64,000 nt of DNA from Tetmemena sp. SeJ-2015 (GCA_027382625.1 JAJKFJ010021931.1:1-64000); one strand, 5' to 3'; shown: positions 49,601-62,390, counted from the first letter of the stretch. Program-made: numbers and translations. The notes: a model not told the origin generated them from the sequence alone.

Positions 49601-50416
49601 CTATTGAAGAATAACATATTCAAGGCGATATCAGATCTCCTGCAACCCAAGCTTAAGTCTAACAAAGTAGCAGCTGGCTGTAAATTACTAAGAACTATTC
49701 TGAGTAGCTAGGAGGCTTCTTTCAGTAAGGAGGTGGAGCGAAACTAGTTTGTGTTTTTGAACTTAATGGAGAGAGTGAAGAGGGAATTCAAAAAGTCCAA
49801 GGATTTGAACTTGTTCGAGTAGTATTTGCTCGCCATCAATGCTCTAATCAAACTAGAAGGCGTTTAAATAAATTTCAAAGCAATTATATTTACTTAAGTG
49901 TAAATTTTGATTGATCTATAAATCTTACTACAGCTTTAATTTATAGAACAAAATGAAAAAACTTTCAATCAATAAAAATTAATTTCTTACTTTTAATTCT
50001 TCAATTTAGACTCATAGCTTATATTCTTACTCAATTCAAAGAAGTGTTTATATTATTTATTCTATTTAATTTGAATAAGTATAATATTCTTAAAAGAAAG
50101 ATAAGTGACATATTTTAATTAGCTGGAGATCCCTTAGATAATAATGTCTTCCCTAGATAAACTACTGCGCTCAAGTTTATTATTTTAGTAGCCCTTGGAG
50201 AACTAAATCAACATACTCCTTGAAATGCTGGAAACAATATTAGAAATGGATGATGACCAGGAAATACACAGCCTCATCCTAAGAAACAAATACAGAGACA
50301 AAGTGTTTTCAAGACTTCAATAAATAGACAACAACTCACTTTATAAGAGGTGCTATTGGATTTTAAGGGAAAATTTTCAAGATAACTAAGCTGATTTATT
50401 TTATTTAGATTAGTGA
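46663..50416 (+). CDS. ARM/HEAT-like solenoid protein, importin-alpha-like
   Basis: The ATG at 46663 opens MFGIKLQKMTTSKNASEDTS. The first third (to about 48200) is Ser/Asn/Gln-rich and low complexity with several frame changes. From about 48400 the protein is helical: SKQDFKILCACLSLKRLFN, VQKLIELLYRVLQM, LLFSVLDTIDLKLSETYWTT, TDKLIEVVFNVFLKC, CKLLRTILSSQEASF. It ends with NILLEMLETILEMDDDQEIH and RCYWILRENFQDN. Paired-helix repeats of this kind, and the C-terminal helix before a final repeat, resemble importin-alpha ARM proteins, but no NLS-groove Trp/Asn array is clear. AT-rich insertions occur at about 48660-48730, 49340-49380 and 49870-50130. Stop is TGA 50414-50416. Confidence 0.55.
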
Positions 50417-50527
50417 TCTACAATAGTCATTTAGGAAATAAATCATTGAGAGAAAGATAAAATTGGAAATTCAAAGTTTCCTGGCTGTACTTAACCCCTT
50501 CTCAATCTGCTTATCATGATACAATAA

Positions 50528-53500
50528 TCAATTTAACATTTTAAATTAGCATGCATCTTGAGAATGTTAGCCATGTTGATATTAGCTCTTATCCTTTAGT
50601 TGTTATCCATCTGCTATGCCTTCACTAGAGACTTCTAATTCTAGTCCATAGCTATTGCTCCTTTCTGCTTCGTGAGATAGTTTTGCTGTTAGTTGCTAGC
50701 TATTTATTTCAAGTTGTAAGGTAAAAACAATATATATTAATCATTACCAAAGCACCATAGCTGCCAGCTTAGCCTCTTTAAGTTAGGGCGCCTCCTCTTA
50801 AATCGCCATAGGATTGAGATACTCCTATATTACGCTGAGCTCCTTTGTTACTTTGATTTCCATTTGCAATTGTATAAATTTTAAAAATTTAATTGGATAC
50901 TGCAGAGCCAGTAGCTTCTGACTTTTAATCCCTCCCATTCCTCCAGCTGGAGCCATGGACTGAATCAGCATATTCTTTTAAGACTGGTTTCTCATTCCAG
51001 AGAGTTTAGATCCTTGGATCTTAGAACTTTTATTTCTGTTGGGAGACTTGGAATCGCCAGCAGATATTGAAGACTTATTCAAACTTTTATTGTTTAGGCC
51101 ATGATTGGACCTTGACCTCTGTGTAGGTGTGAGACCTCTCCTGCTTGCATTGCCTTATGTTCCACTCTTCTGCTTTTAATTTTGAATAGGCTGGTTGGCG
51201 CCTCTCTTGTGAGAACTCCTCTCTGTCATTGGCATGGACTGGTACTGATGAGCAGCATTCTACTCCAGTCTCACTTACTTCTTCTGTTCAAACAAAAATT
51301 ATACTAATATGCAAATTCACCCGTCTGCTAAGCTTTGATTTCCTTCTTCAGCTTGTAAAGCTTTTCATTTCTGTTTTCAAAAGAGCCATCCAATGAACCA
51401 CCTTATCTTAATCGAGATTTTTAGTTATTAGGACCACCAACTATCATTTGGTGCAATTATTCATCTACACTATCACTCAGACCTGGAACCTAGTATCCCA
51501 TTTGATCCTATGAGCCTCTATTCAAAGCCTTCTTCTTTTTCCTTTTAGAATTCTGCCCTCCCTTTTATAAAAGTAAGTAATCAGATTTCATCGGCAAAGA
51601 AATCTTGTGGCTTGAAGTCATCTGCTTTATTTTCCCAAATGTCTTCGTAGTTCATGCGTTCCAAGTCCTCCAAGGTAAGCTTGAGGTTTTTGCCTTCATC
51701 CATTGGAAGCCCAAGCTTTTGGTTTTTCAATTGCAGGTAACTAGGCTCTTGCCCGTTCAATACTTACTAAGCTTGTATATATACAAAGTTTTTATTTATA
51801 ATTTATGAAGCTTATTGAAGCTATTGAAGTTGTTGTTCCTTTAGGGCTAGGTCAATGCCATGCTTCACTTTTTATAGTTGCTGTATTTTCTAAGCCTCGT
51901 CAGCTGCCCTTTTCTTTCGATTTTACTCATAGGCTTTCTACTGGAGTACTCTGTGGTCATTCAGTTTCTTCTTCTCCCTCAGTTCTCTCAGCTGCTGCTC
52001 TTTGAGTCTTTTCTCTCTCATCTACCTCACCTTCTCTCTAATCTCTTCTGCTGTGAGCTTCGCCCTCTGCAACTCTCTGTTGCGGATCTCTCCTGCTGCT
52101 ATTCGTTGGTAGTTGTCCCTCATGTCAAAAGGGTTCACCCTCAGACCCTTCAGCTTCACTCTGTACTTAGACAAGTCTTGCAACTCTAAGATCTGCTCGA
52201 AGAATTCCTCCTCCAGCTATCTCTTCAAACTAAATATATTAGCTCTTGGCCTTCTAAGAGAGCCTTTAGAGCTCTTGCTTGAGTTTAAGCTTCTCGATCT
52301 AAATAGGCTCATCTTAATTGCGAGGATCCTCCAGCATCTGCTACTCCTCTAAGGCCTGCTTGGCTTTTAGATTAGTCCATGAGGTGTGGACAGACTTCAC
52401 TGAAGCAAGTGCCATTGAAGATGCTTTGTTCTCATGGTAAATAAATGATAGTTGTAGTGGAATGACTTATTTATTTCAAAATCCACATGAGACTGCTTTC
52501 TCTTCTTGGTGTGAGTAGTGGTAGGAGGATTCTATGTGGGTTGGAGCAACTCATTTCTATCCCATTTCTATTCTTATACTCCTCAACATCTTGCTAAGAC
52601 ATGGCTGTCTACGAATTATTGAGTTGTTCATTAAGGTTATCCCATTAAGCATTTTGATTCTCTCCTGGCTTCTAAGTCTGCACTTCGTCCTAGAAATGCA
52701 CTCCTTAGCCTCCATCCAAATAAATGCAAATATACTTCATCAATAGTGGACTGATCAAAGTTGGTAACTCCATCTACGTGAGTAACTCCTCCATCTTCAA
52801 TCTCACTTCCTTCTTCTTTAATCACCTTGCTCTTGAATTCCTCCAATCTCTTATGCTCGTTCTCCTTCTTAATTCTCTCAACTCGCTTCCTTTGCTTGTC
52901 CCTCCTCAACCGTTCTATCTTGGCGATTTCCTCCAGCCTCTTTTAGATCTGCTCTATTTTGAAGTTATTCACTTCCAAAGCTAAAGCGTGTAACGCATTA
53001 GAGAAATGGTCTAGCTCATGCGGACGATGATTCTAGGAGCATTTCTTAAACACGATCTATATCTTAGATTTGGGAAGAGGGATTCTATTACAAGAATATA
53101 GAATGGCTTTAAAGGAAAAATAATTTCAAATCGAGTAATAAAGTCCTTGCAGAATATATTGAACTCTCCAAAGTCAAGCAGACTCTTCTTCTCCATCAGT
53201 TAGTCGAAGCTCATGTTCCATTTCCAGTGCTGTCCAGTGTAGAAGTAAAAGATCTGCCTTATAGCTCTTTGCCGCAGCTGTTCCACAGTCTGTATATTAT
53301 TACTCTTCATCTCTTCGTAAGCCTACTGATTCTATTTTTGCTTCAAATATTCTTCGAGCTGCTGCTTGCTGTGCTCTAGCATCTTCTCAATGATAGAATA
53401 TTATGCAGTGTATTTGAAGATTATCAATGATTTCCTTTTCCTGAGGAGTTTTGAAATTGAAGGGCTAAGGAATCTGATTTAGGGGAGGATAGTCTACTCC

Positions 53501-55470
53501 AGAATGGTTTATACCAAGCATCTTCTCATAGTGCTCAACTTGCATTTGAAGCTCAACTAAGAACGGATCATAATTTTCATCTCTCTCATTCTTCTCTTGC
53601 TCGCCCTAGAGCTTGAAATAGTCATCTAACTCGTGATTGGAATCTATCGCAAACATTTTATCATCTCCCTCAAATAAATTCTCCAGTACTCTGATGAACT
53701 AGTCAAAACTTATCTTAGTTTCGTCCTTCTCAAATTTGTAAAGCTCATCTTCAAATCGCACTCTATACTTTCCACTCTCGTCAAGTCCATCACTTGTCAT
53801 TACGAGTTTAAAAAATGAGATATATAAGTTTGATCTTCTTTGTGGGAGTGCTATTGTTTTCAGCCTCCACCTCTCTATTTTCTTTCTCTATGAGTAATTT
53901 ATCAAAATCTGTTTGCTTCTTCTTAAGAATAGAGGATACAGCTTTCTCTGTGCGATTTGGCTTTTTTTGAGCTGGTTTCTAATTTGTATCTTCTTTATTA
54001 TACTCATCTAGAGCAGATCCATTATTCATCCTCCTTGATAGGTACATTTCGAAGAATTAATCTGCGAACAAGTTAGTAGCGACTGGGTGTTCCTCTACTG
54101 TAGTCTTTGGATGAGGATTAGTTGCATTTGATTGGAAAGATATTGCACCTTGACTTTTAGCTTAGTTCTTAATACTATCCTGGACTTCCTTTGGCTTGCT
54201 CGATAGTCTCTTATCCTACATTGCTATAATCTAAAATTGCCTATTTAATTAATTATTGCTTTGGTGGCTTCTTCATGGGAGTCTTGCCATAGCTTATGCT
54301 TCAACTTCTTTATAATTTTCTTGATTGATCTTGAGTCTACTACTCCAAATTCCTTATAACGATCTTCATCTATGAACACTAGACCACAAATGTAAGCTAG
54401 ATCATCCATCAGTCTCTTCAGCTTCGATAACTTCATCTTAGATTAAGATATCAGCAAATAAATCAGTATCAGATTCTTGATCCTTGTCTGACTCCTTTTG
54501 CTTCTTTTTGGAGGAGCATTACTGATTAAACACCTCCTTTATTTTGTCAAAGTGCTTATCAAGCTTCAGTTAAAATATTTCCAAGCTCTTGTTTCTCAGA
54601 CTTTGGCTTTCCTCTTACCATTAGTCCTGCTTGTGCTATTCATCCGCTTGAGCTTAAAATTAATACATCTATTCAATTAAAGACCTTGAAAATCTGGCTA
54701 TTGCAGATTAAGTGCTGTGAAGTGACCCTCCTTATCTTTGAGGATCTTAAAATTGTCTTCTCCTTCTTCCTCATCACTAACAGATGAGAGGAAGCTGGCA
54801 TCTTCATTTAGTTTATTGTCCTAGGATTACTACTTGCTCTCCCAGTATTTATTTTCTCTTTCTTTGGCCCTGATGTACCAGTCATCCTTACCCCTCTATC
54901 GCATAAGAGTGCCATACTCAGCAAACTAAGGCAGCAGTTAATTAAATAGTTCATCACCACCATACACTCTTTTAGTCAATGAGAGGTGCGAAACTCTTGA
55001 AAGGTACCACACCAGCTCCTCTAGCTCAAACCCAATTAAGTCCTGAACCTCTTGCTAAAAAGTGTAAAGCTTGCCAACTTGGAGCTGCTTATACATAGTA
55101 AGCACCTTCGCTCTATTATGCAAGAAGGCTTAAAGAATATCTTCCATGTCAAGAGCATACCTAGATTAGTTTAATGTCATGAAAATACTTACTTAGCTTT
55201 TTTTTGAGGAGCATTAATTTTAGTTAGATTTTTGATGATATTGTAATTCATTGGATCTGATGCGGATTATTAACGTGAAGAATAAGCACCTTCATTTTAG
55301 TTGTGCATCAACATGTTATCAAGGTCTATTTCTTCTTCCTCCTTTTGGAATTGCGGCTTTTCCTGCTAGCTCTATGATATATAAAAGTATTTTGAATATC
55401 ATAATGAAGGCAGTTATTGTCTAGATGAGGGCTGCTTGTTGGAGGCTGAGGCCTTGTCCACTGAATTCAT
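50528..55470 (-). CDS. Large coiled-coil protein of unknown function
   Basis: The start ATG at 55470 gives MNSVDKASASNKQPSSRQQ. A globular part follows at about 55150-54830 (LEELVWYLSRVSHLSLTKR, LPQFAEYGTLMRQR), then Ser/Lys-rich linkers. A mid region has FEDELYKFEKDETKISFDQF and LEMEHELRL. Long charged coiled coils follow at about 52950-52780 (RVERIKKENEHKRLEEFKSK) and 52190-51850 (LTAEEIREKVRQMREKRLKE). The basic, Ser/Asn/Gln-rich C-terminal region (RRGLTPTQRSRSN) ends at TGA 50528-50530. Composition and length resemble cytoskeletal or ciliary structural proteins, but no family is recognised. Introns and IESs are not mapped, and two adjacent genes cannot be excluded. Confidence 0.5.
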
Positions 55471-55536
55471 TTGAATAAGTTGATTTAGCTTTTATTATAA
55501 TTTTATGTTTTCTTTATATAGAGAGACATCAAGATA

Positions 55537-57354
55537 TATTATTAAGAAAATCAGTGATTAAGTCAATAAATACAAATACCTTTAAATAACAGCCAAAAAT
55601 TAAAAAATTGCATAATTAAAATTCAGGTTTTGATATCTGAAATTCAAAAATGGAACGACTCCTAAGCAAAGAGATTGAGAAGTAATAGACATTCAGTGCC
55701 TAGCTCTCATAGTCATAGCTACCCAAATGCAACTTGGACCTCTCAAACTTCTTTTAAGAGCAGAGATACTAATGCAATCTTGGACGATCCGGAAAGACAG
55801 TGAAGCAGATCCATCATTTTTCGAGGATCAAGTAGAATTCTCTAACTTGGACCCAAAGGAAGTTTTGAATAGGAAACATCTTTTTCAAGAAGGAAGTGAT
55901 AGGGCGCAATACCGCAAGGCCAGTGTTCGCAGCAGCATTCTTCATTGGGGAGATAGATAACGACTTGAACTTCTACATATTTCACATGGTAACCAGGAGA
56001 AGCTATGGTAAAGAATTCCTGCAAGACGTAGAGCAATGCAAGAATTCGCAGGAAGCATAGAGCTGCAGAAGCATGATGACGCTGGTGGCTGGTCTGAATG
56101 AAGAGTCCAGGCGAGTTAAGTTCTTTTGCCGGATAAGCTTCACTTGCAACATCGCGATTAGGTACAGTTGCTTGAATTTCTCAGGAGGGAAAGTGATACT
56201 CAAGACTTTAGGAGATATCTTATAGCAAAAGGTACCTCACCAATTCGCACCAAAAGAACCTCGCCAATTCGCACCTATCCAAAACAGTACAGACTGAATC
56301 ATTTTGCAGTGAGAAGATTGCAACAAGTTCTTCGGCTTTTAAGCATAAGCAGATATTGAGTCGCATGCAAGGGAAAGAAGGGCTTGGCTCGAGCATTTGT
56401 CATCAGCAGGAGTAGGTCGTAGTCAAGTAGAGGAGAGCAATGTTTGCCAAAGCTTAGACTAAAGTAGCGATGTCAGCAATCAGGAACGATGCTTAGGGTA
56501 GTAAGCAAAAGCTACTAGTGATGCGATAGGCAATGGACTCATATCACCTTCGTCAAGATTTAGAAAACGATGAGCAAGAACATTGGCGTTTCAGGTGGGC
56601 AGCAATCAGGGAGGCAGTAAGAAGCAGGAATGGCGCCTTTAACAAGCATTACAGTTTCTTTGGATGCCAGAAGCTGAAGGCCATCTCAGGGGATCATTTG
56701 CGCAGGCACGTCTTGTTACACCAGAAGGAATCAGAATCGAAGGAGGACATCGGCTTTCAGAGGTTCTATGGAGACTAGTGCGAAACATGCTCAAAAAGTA
56801 AGTAATCGATATTATTTGAGCAGAAGAAAGAATAAAACATTCTTTGAAGCGAATTTTCGTGAGAATTCGCGAGTCATCTTTTTAGTACTTTTGAATTCTT
56901 AAAGCAATTCCTACCTAGGAGTGGAAGTCCAATAGCTTTCGTTTAACTTAACTTATGCTGTTTGTAGACAAAAAGAGAGAGCAGAAACGGTATGGAAGCA
57001 TGCAACTAAAGTGTGAGCAATGCCTTGCCAGTAAAACATCCGCGAGCTTTGGAAAGGGCTTAGATCAGCCAAAAAGCTCAAAGTGCTGGAATATTAAGTA
57101 AGGCTAGAAGAAACGCGATTGATAAAAAGAATGAAAATGACTGAACGAAGGGATGATTCTCTGTCGGAAATTACTCAAGTAAAGCTCAGAAGGCTTTAAT
57201 AATGTATCACTATTTTCTAATAAGCTAATTAAAACTTGTCGATATAAATCTGTAATCTTAAGCTTCAAACCCCAATTAGACATTTATAAATTTATTGGCT
57301 GTTATTTAAAGGTATTTGTATTTATTGACTTAATCACTGAGTTTCTCAATAATA
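55537..57354. mobile_element. 1.8-kb element with 60-bp terminal inverted repeats
   Basis: The 60 bp at 55537-55596 and the reverse complement of 57295-57354 differ at only two positions; the shared core includes CAGTGATTAAGTCAATAAAT. They enclose one plus-strand gene with zinc-finger-like Cys motifs. The arrangement is that of a small DNA transposon or a captured germline element lying between two minus-strand genes. The outer ends and any target duplication are not clear. The inverted repeats lack the C4A4 telomere-like ends of TBE transposons, so this is not an obvious TBE. Confidence 0.6.
55650..57122 (+). CDS. Unrecognised zinc-finger-like protein inside the inverted-repeat element
   Basis: The ATG at 55650 opens MERLLSKEIEKQQTFSAQL. 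Protein-like blocks appear in different frames: ILDDPERQ, FFIGEIDNDLNFYIFHMV, MMTLVAGLNEESRRVKFF, then HWRFRWAAIREAVRSRNG, FGCQKLKAISGDHLRRHVLL and CETC. A GT...AG intron (about 56791-56966) joins CETCSKN to KKREQKRYGSMQLKCEQC. The paired CxxC motifs and an HxxxH-like segment suggest zinc binding. Stop is TGA 57120-57122. At least three frame changes mean decay, unseen IESs or base errors. No DDE/D triad or other transposase motif is seen. Confidence 0.45.
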
Positions 57355-57499
57355 GACTTTAAGGATAAATTTGAAAATTAAGAAATTCTTTAATTTATTT
57401 GCGGTTAATATATTTCATTAAAACTTAGATACTAGTAATTTAAGGCATACCATTGAAACTATTCTTAAGAAAACACTTTTAAATATAAGTATTTATTCC

Positions 57500-60310
57500 T
57501 AAAATATTCAATTTTGAAACACTAAAAGCTGCAAGGATTGCAAGACACTTCCCGATGCCAAGTTCGAATCCAAGACGCTCAATTATTCTTACATCATTAG
57601 GGCCATAATCTCTCCCATCAAATTCATTCCAAATGAATGCTTCTAGAGCATATTTGATTGGAGAAACGTATTAAAGCCAGCCGATCCAGTCTGGGTACTA
57701 TGCTGAGTTAGAGAAGAAACCTCCGAACAGCATCATAGGCATCATCATCACAGGAGCTAATGCAACTGCTGACTCCTCTTGCTCAAATATACTCGACAGG
57801 AAGTAGCCAAATGAAGATGCGCAAATTACCAACATTAAGTTTATAAGGTAAGCCATGAAGTTACAAAATTAGAATTTGCTAATGTTAATAATGAAGAAAT
57901 GGCCTGCTCCGTGGGTCAGGCCTACTCCAAAGTAAGTTACAATCCACCACAAAAGTGGAGTGAAGAGTTATATAGGGAGCTCTGCACTCACTTTAGTCAA
58001 GAAATATGGTGCTAATCAAAATCTCAATTAAAAATACACTTTATGATGAACTTAAATTTTACGTTGTACATTTTATTAGCTTGTTCTCTCAAAAAAACTG
58101 GCCTCTCTTCCTAAAAAATTAGGATGCATCCCATCAAGTTCATCATTGTTTAGTTGATATCGTAAAATTATGATTTTATAAATCTTTCTTAATCTGGCAA
58201 AGTTTTATAATAGTAGTGAAAAACAAGAAACCAGCTAGACCCATCTAGTCGACATAATTATTGCCACTCAGGTTGTAGAAAATAGCAAGAGTTATTAGCC
58301 CGATGAAAATAGTCTGCCCAACTTTAACTCTGATGTGGCGAGGATCTTTTTTAACATGTTCATTTACTCTCGCATAGAGGGTGCGAAACTAAACTCCAAA
58401 AGGTGCGTAATCTTTCTTCATCGTAGACTTGTCTATTTCTGGTAGAGTTAATTAAATACTAAAATTAATGATAAAGCTATCATGATCTACTCCTTTGAGA
58501 TAATAAATTAAAAAGTGATGGATGGAAGAACCAATTTTTAGTATTGAGACTGGAGAAAGACAACCTTTTTATCGTCATTGGAGGTCTTAGGATAATTGAC
58601 AGTTAGAACCTTCATGTAATAGTCGGCAGGGTTTGAAAACTTCGGGCAAGGAATACCAATTTAGTTGAAGTAAGCAGAACTCTTATTCGCCTGTCCTTGG
58701 TACATAATTTTTATTATGGGAAGGATAAGAATAGATGAATGTGTAATTTGTATTTAAAATACAATTTTTGACGCAGAAAGGAACAAACTGCCCTAATATT
58801 ACACTGATATATGTGTCATATATTGTTTTAGAGCATCTTTTGAGTCTTTATCCTAGTTTATCTTATTCCTTTAAGCCATTTGAATATGTGCTTTAAACTT
58901 GGCTTTTGGTTTCTTACAATTAAAAAGTTTTAATCCTGCTATAATATTTTAACTTAACTTAGCGAATACTGTAGCAAAGCGTTTTACAATTCGTATTTAC
59001 TATTTTGGAGTTTCTTAATATATCGAATCTTATGATGAGGGACGGTTACTGTGACTGGACACCTCTTTCAAAACCCATTTCATTTTAAATCCATATGTAA
59101 TAAATGAATTAATTTATTATCTGCTGCGAAAACAATTGAAATCATTTTTTGTATTTAAACTACTTATTATTTGATCATCTTTTCATATCCTTCTCATAAC
59201 ATGATATGGCCATCGCACATGAGAATGAGCCTGTCGAAAAGATTGAATGAGTCTGAGCCTGGCTGGTGAATAGTTGCAATTACAGTTTTTCCCTTTTTAG
59301 CAAGTGAGTCTAGAAGTTTGACTATTTAGTAGGCTTTAAAGCTGTCTAGCCCAGAAGTCGGCTCGTCCAATAGAATAAGAGAGGGGTCAGTGATTAACTC
59401 AACTCCTATTAAAATAATATTACTATTGCAGTTCTCTTCCTTTCCCCACCTGAGAGAGTTTTGTGTTTTATAGAACCAACTTAAGTGTCAGCTGTGTGCA
59501 TGAGGCCCAAGTCTTTTAATAATTCTTCAACTCTTTCATCTTGCTCCTCCTCGGAAATATAAATTCAAATTTCATTGAGCTTGAGGCGAGCAGCGAATCT
59601 GAGTGACTGTCTTGGTGAGTAGTAAGAGAAGAGGATATCGTCCTGCATCACGTACCCTGCCAAACTTCCAAACAGATTCTGAGTTAGAGATTAATCCACT
59701 TTAAAGATTTAATTTTAGAGGAGTGGTATCATTTACCAGAATCTTCCCTTGAATTTTATTTCCTCTAGAAGATGAGGCTCTGTCACTCAAAATATTGAAT
59801 CACTCAAATAAATTACGTTATTAATTCCATTTATTTAAAATTATAAAATATAATATTTTTTGAAATAGATCCTTTAGGATTAAAAAGAATATTTTTGTCA
59901 ATAATCAAAATTACAAAAGATATTTTTTATATAATTGTTTAATATTGAGGAGAGAAGTCTTTCCAGCTCCAGATGAGCCCATGATAAAAAGGGTTTAGCC
60001 AGGCATGGCGAACCCACTCACCCCTTTAATAATGTTTAGCGTCTTAAAGCTCTTTCCCTCAATCAATAGATTGAAATAAATTCTAACACTAAATCTTTGC
60101 TTCTTGTTTATTTAACTTGACATTGACATCGAAAGAAACATCTTGGAAAGTGACTTTGACTGGGTTTCATAAGAAAATAGTTTGTAAAGTTATATTTATT
60201 AAGATTCTCCTTTATGAAGCCAATTTTTAAGACCTCATCATCATATCCGAGTTAGAGAGAGTCTGTAAGTTTTCAGTCTCTTATAAACTATCTATTTAGA
60301 GTTAAAAAAT
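57500..60310 (-). CDS. ABC transporter, subfamily G (half-transporter)
   Basis: An ATP-driven exporter with a nucleotide-binding domain before the membrane domain, the ABCG/White order. NBD motifs: Walker A (GSSGAGKTSLLN), Q-loop YVMQDDILFSYYSPRQSL, signature LSGGERKR, Walker B LILLDEPTSGLDS and H-loop VIATIHQPGSDSFNLFDRL. The linker carries CPKFSNPADYYMK, matching the ABCG NPADF motif. The membrane domain (about 58450-57530) includes YARVNEHVKKDPRHIRVKVG and a hydrophobic helix (VGQTIFIGLITLAIFYNL), then GFLFFTTI and EERPVFLREQA. Introns and at least two IESs interrupt it. The N-terminal block PVKVTFQDVSFDVNVKL is at about 60150. Start and stop are not fixed. Substrate (lipid or sterol in many relatives) is unknown. 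Confidence 0.9.
58706..59202 (-). other. 497-bp IES in the ABCG gene, pointer ATGT
   Basis: AT-rich sequence separates the H-loop segment (MCDGHIM) from YQGQANKSSAYF. It is flanked by ATGT on the coding strand (plus-strand ACAT at 58702-58705 and 59199-59202). Removal gives GHIMYQGQANKSSAYFNQIG, the normal ABCG reading. It is the longest frame-verified IES in the window. Confidence 0.85.
59799..59948 (-). other. 150-bp IES in the ABCG gene, pointer TCAATATT
   Basis: An AT-rich insert sits directly after Walker A. The 8-bp repeat (plus-strand AATATTGA at 59791-59798 and 59941-59948) bounds it. Removal gives GKTSLLNILSDRASSRG in frame, as expected for ABCG proteins. Confidence 0.88.
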
Positions 60311-60449
60311 AAGAGTTCTTACTAGAGTTATTTCTACTGTGATCACCTTTCTAGATTAATTTATTTAAAATCAAATTTCGAAAATATTTACAAAAATGAA
60401 AACTTTAATATAAAATCCAGATGCAATATTTAATGTACTTAAAAGATTT

Positions 60450-61061
60450 GGGGGGGGGCCTTTCCTCGACAGTAAAATTTTATAATGAAAAAAGCAAGTA
60501 AAAATATGTTTATAGGATAATTTTCGCTCCTGAGTCTGATTTTTCCATTTATAGAGGCCTATTCTAACATCTAAGGCCTCAAATTTTAATCCTAATTCAG
60601 TCAGTTAGAGGTCAGCTGCACCCAAATAAAATCTATATTTTTAGCTATTTTTTCGCTATTGTAAAATAAATTTAAGCGCTATTTTGAAATGGTGCAATAT
60701 ATTTTTATTACATAACATGCTTCAGCTTTCAGCTTTCAGCCCAAAGAAGTAGAGCGAAGAATTTTAGCATTAGCCTTTTTATCATTAATTTAATTTTGGT
60801 TATGTAAATATACTGCACCATTTCAAAATAGCGCTTAAATTTATTTTACAATAGCGAAAAAATAGCTAAAAATATAGATTTTAATTGGGTGCAGCTGACC
60901 TCTAACTGACTGAATTAGGATTAAAATTTGAGGCCTTAGATGTTAGAATAGGCCTCTATAAATGGAAAAATCAGACTCAGGAGCGAAAATTATCCTATAA
61001 ACATATTTTTACTTACTTTTTTTCATTATAAAATTTTACTGTCGAGGAAAGGCCCCCCCCC
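60450..61061. mobile_element. 612-bp foldback/MITE-like element with 8-bp target duplication
   Basis: Two arms of about 265 bp (60450-60717 and 60799-61061) are near-perfect reverse complements, including GGTCAGCTGCACCCAA and AGGCCTCTATAAATGG. The outer ends are G9 (60450-60458) and C9 (61053-61061). AAAGATTT occurs immediately outside both ends (60442-60449 and 61062-61069), consistent with an 8-bp target-site duplication, or with a pointer if it is excised like an IES. The 80-bp centre contains TTTCAGC repeats and no gene. It lies just upstream of the ABCG gene. Confidence 0.85.
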
Positions 61062-61069
61062 AAAGATTT

Positions 61070-62390
61070 AAGTTTAAATTCAGTTTTAACGAATAATGAA
61101 GAAAAAAAGTTAAAAATTAATTGCATATTTTTTGTTTGATATTTATTAACGATTAAAGCAGTAAGGTCTTGTACTTGAAGATCCTGGATGTGCCTCCGAG
61201 ATTCAAGGTCTTGGTGAGGTATGACTTGGTTTTCTTTCATATGGAATATTTCTCTGGGTTTGAAAGTATTTTATTATCCTTAAATTAATGTTAGCAACCA
61301 ATAAAACTATTTATATTGATCACACATAATTAAATGACGTGTATCTCCAGTTATTTCTATCACTTTCTTAATTACCCAGCCTCAAATACGATATTTAATT
61401 CTATAAATATATTTGACCAAACTAAATCCTATTGAAAAATACTTATTCTCTCACAAGAATATTTGCAAATAAATAAATTATGTTATTGATTTGAGATTTA
61501 ATAAGTTGAGCAATTATATTCCTCTTAAATAGAATCAATTTTTATGAGATTGAAGCTTGAGATGATAATATAAAAAAAATATTAGAATAAAAAAGAATCA
61601 GTAAATAATTAATTTGTCTTTAATTATATCTAAATTCTAGCCTCACTTTTAGAATAAAATTTAATCTTTAGACAATTTTAGAGATCTTCTTTGAGAAAAT
61701 AGTGAAGTTATAATTACTTAATTTTTATTCTTTCTTGGGGTTTTCCTTAAATTAACTATTGTTAGCTTTAATAAGACCACTAAAATATTATCTTCATTAT
61801 AAAATAGGTTCTTTAAAAAATATTTTATTTAATAAAATAGAAAGAGGAGTGCTATGGTCTTTATTGTGTTGTGAAAGCAAACCTCTTTTTTTTATAAATT
61901 TTTTTTCTTATTTGGAAACTAAATTTAAATAAATTAATTAATTATCATATATTTGTGAGAATCAAATAACTTTTTTAATTTTAAATTAATTATCTGATCA
62001 GTAATCATACCTATAATAGTTATTTTCATCTTAAAAAAAATTATTTATCGAAAATCAAGATCAATTTAAAATATTTATTTTTAATGTTGCTGAGGGGATC
62101 AACGAATTTCAAACAAACTATAAGTCAAATTAAAGGGTATTAGAAATTATATTCTTTAAATAAAATATAAAATAATAAATTATGAATTATTAAATATAAG
62201 ATTTTATTTTAATAAATTTTTCATTCTTTCATATTGATTTAAATTAAATAAAATTATAGTAGCAAATATCTGATTTTAATATAAGACTGTCTTTCATAAA
62301 ATAAAAAAATATTTTCAATTGTTGAATTTATCTACTCTAAACAGATTTTAAAGGTTTGAATAATTAAAATTAAAGAAAATAAGTGAAGTG
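61070..62390. other. AT-rich region with one possible coding fragment
   Basis: About 1.3 kb of very AT-rich sequence. On the minus strand, about 61150-61270 reads SNPEKYSIQKKTKSYLTKTL, then NLGGTSRIFKYKTLL, which is more GC-rich and protein-like than its surroundings. It may be an upstream exon of the ABCG gene, separated from it by the foldback element, or a fragment of another gene. The rest shows no gene, RNA or repeat that I can support. Confidence 0.3.
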
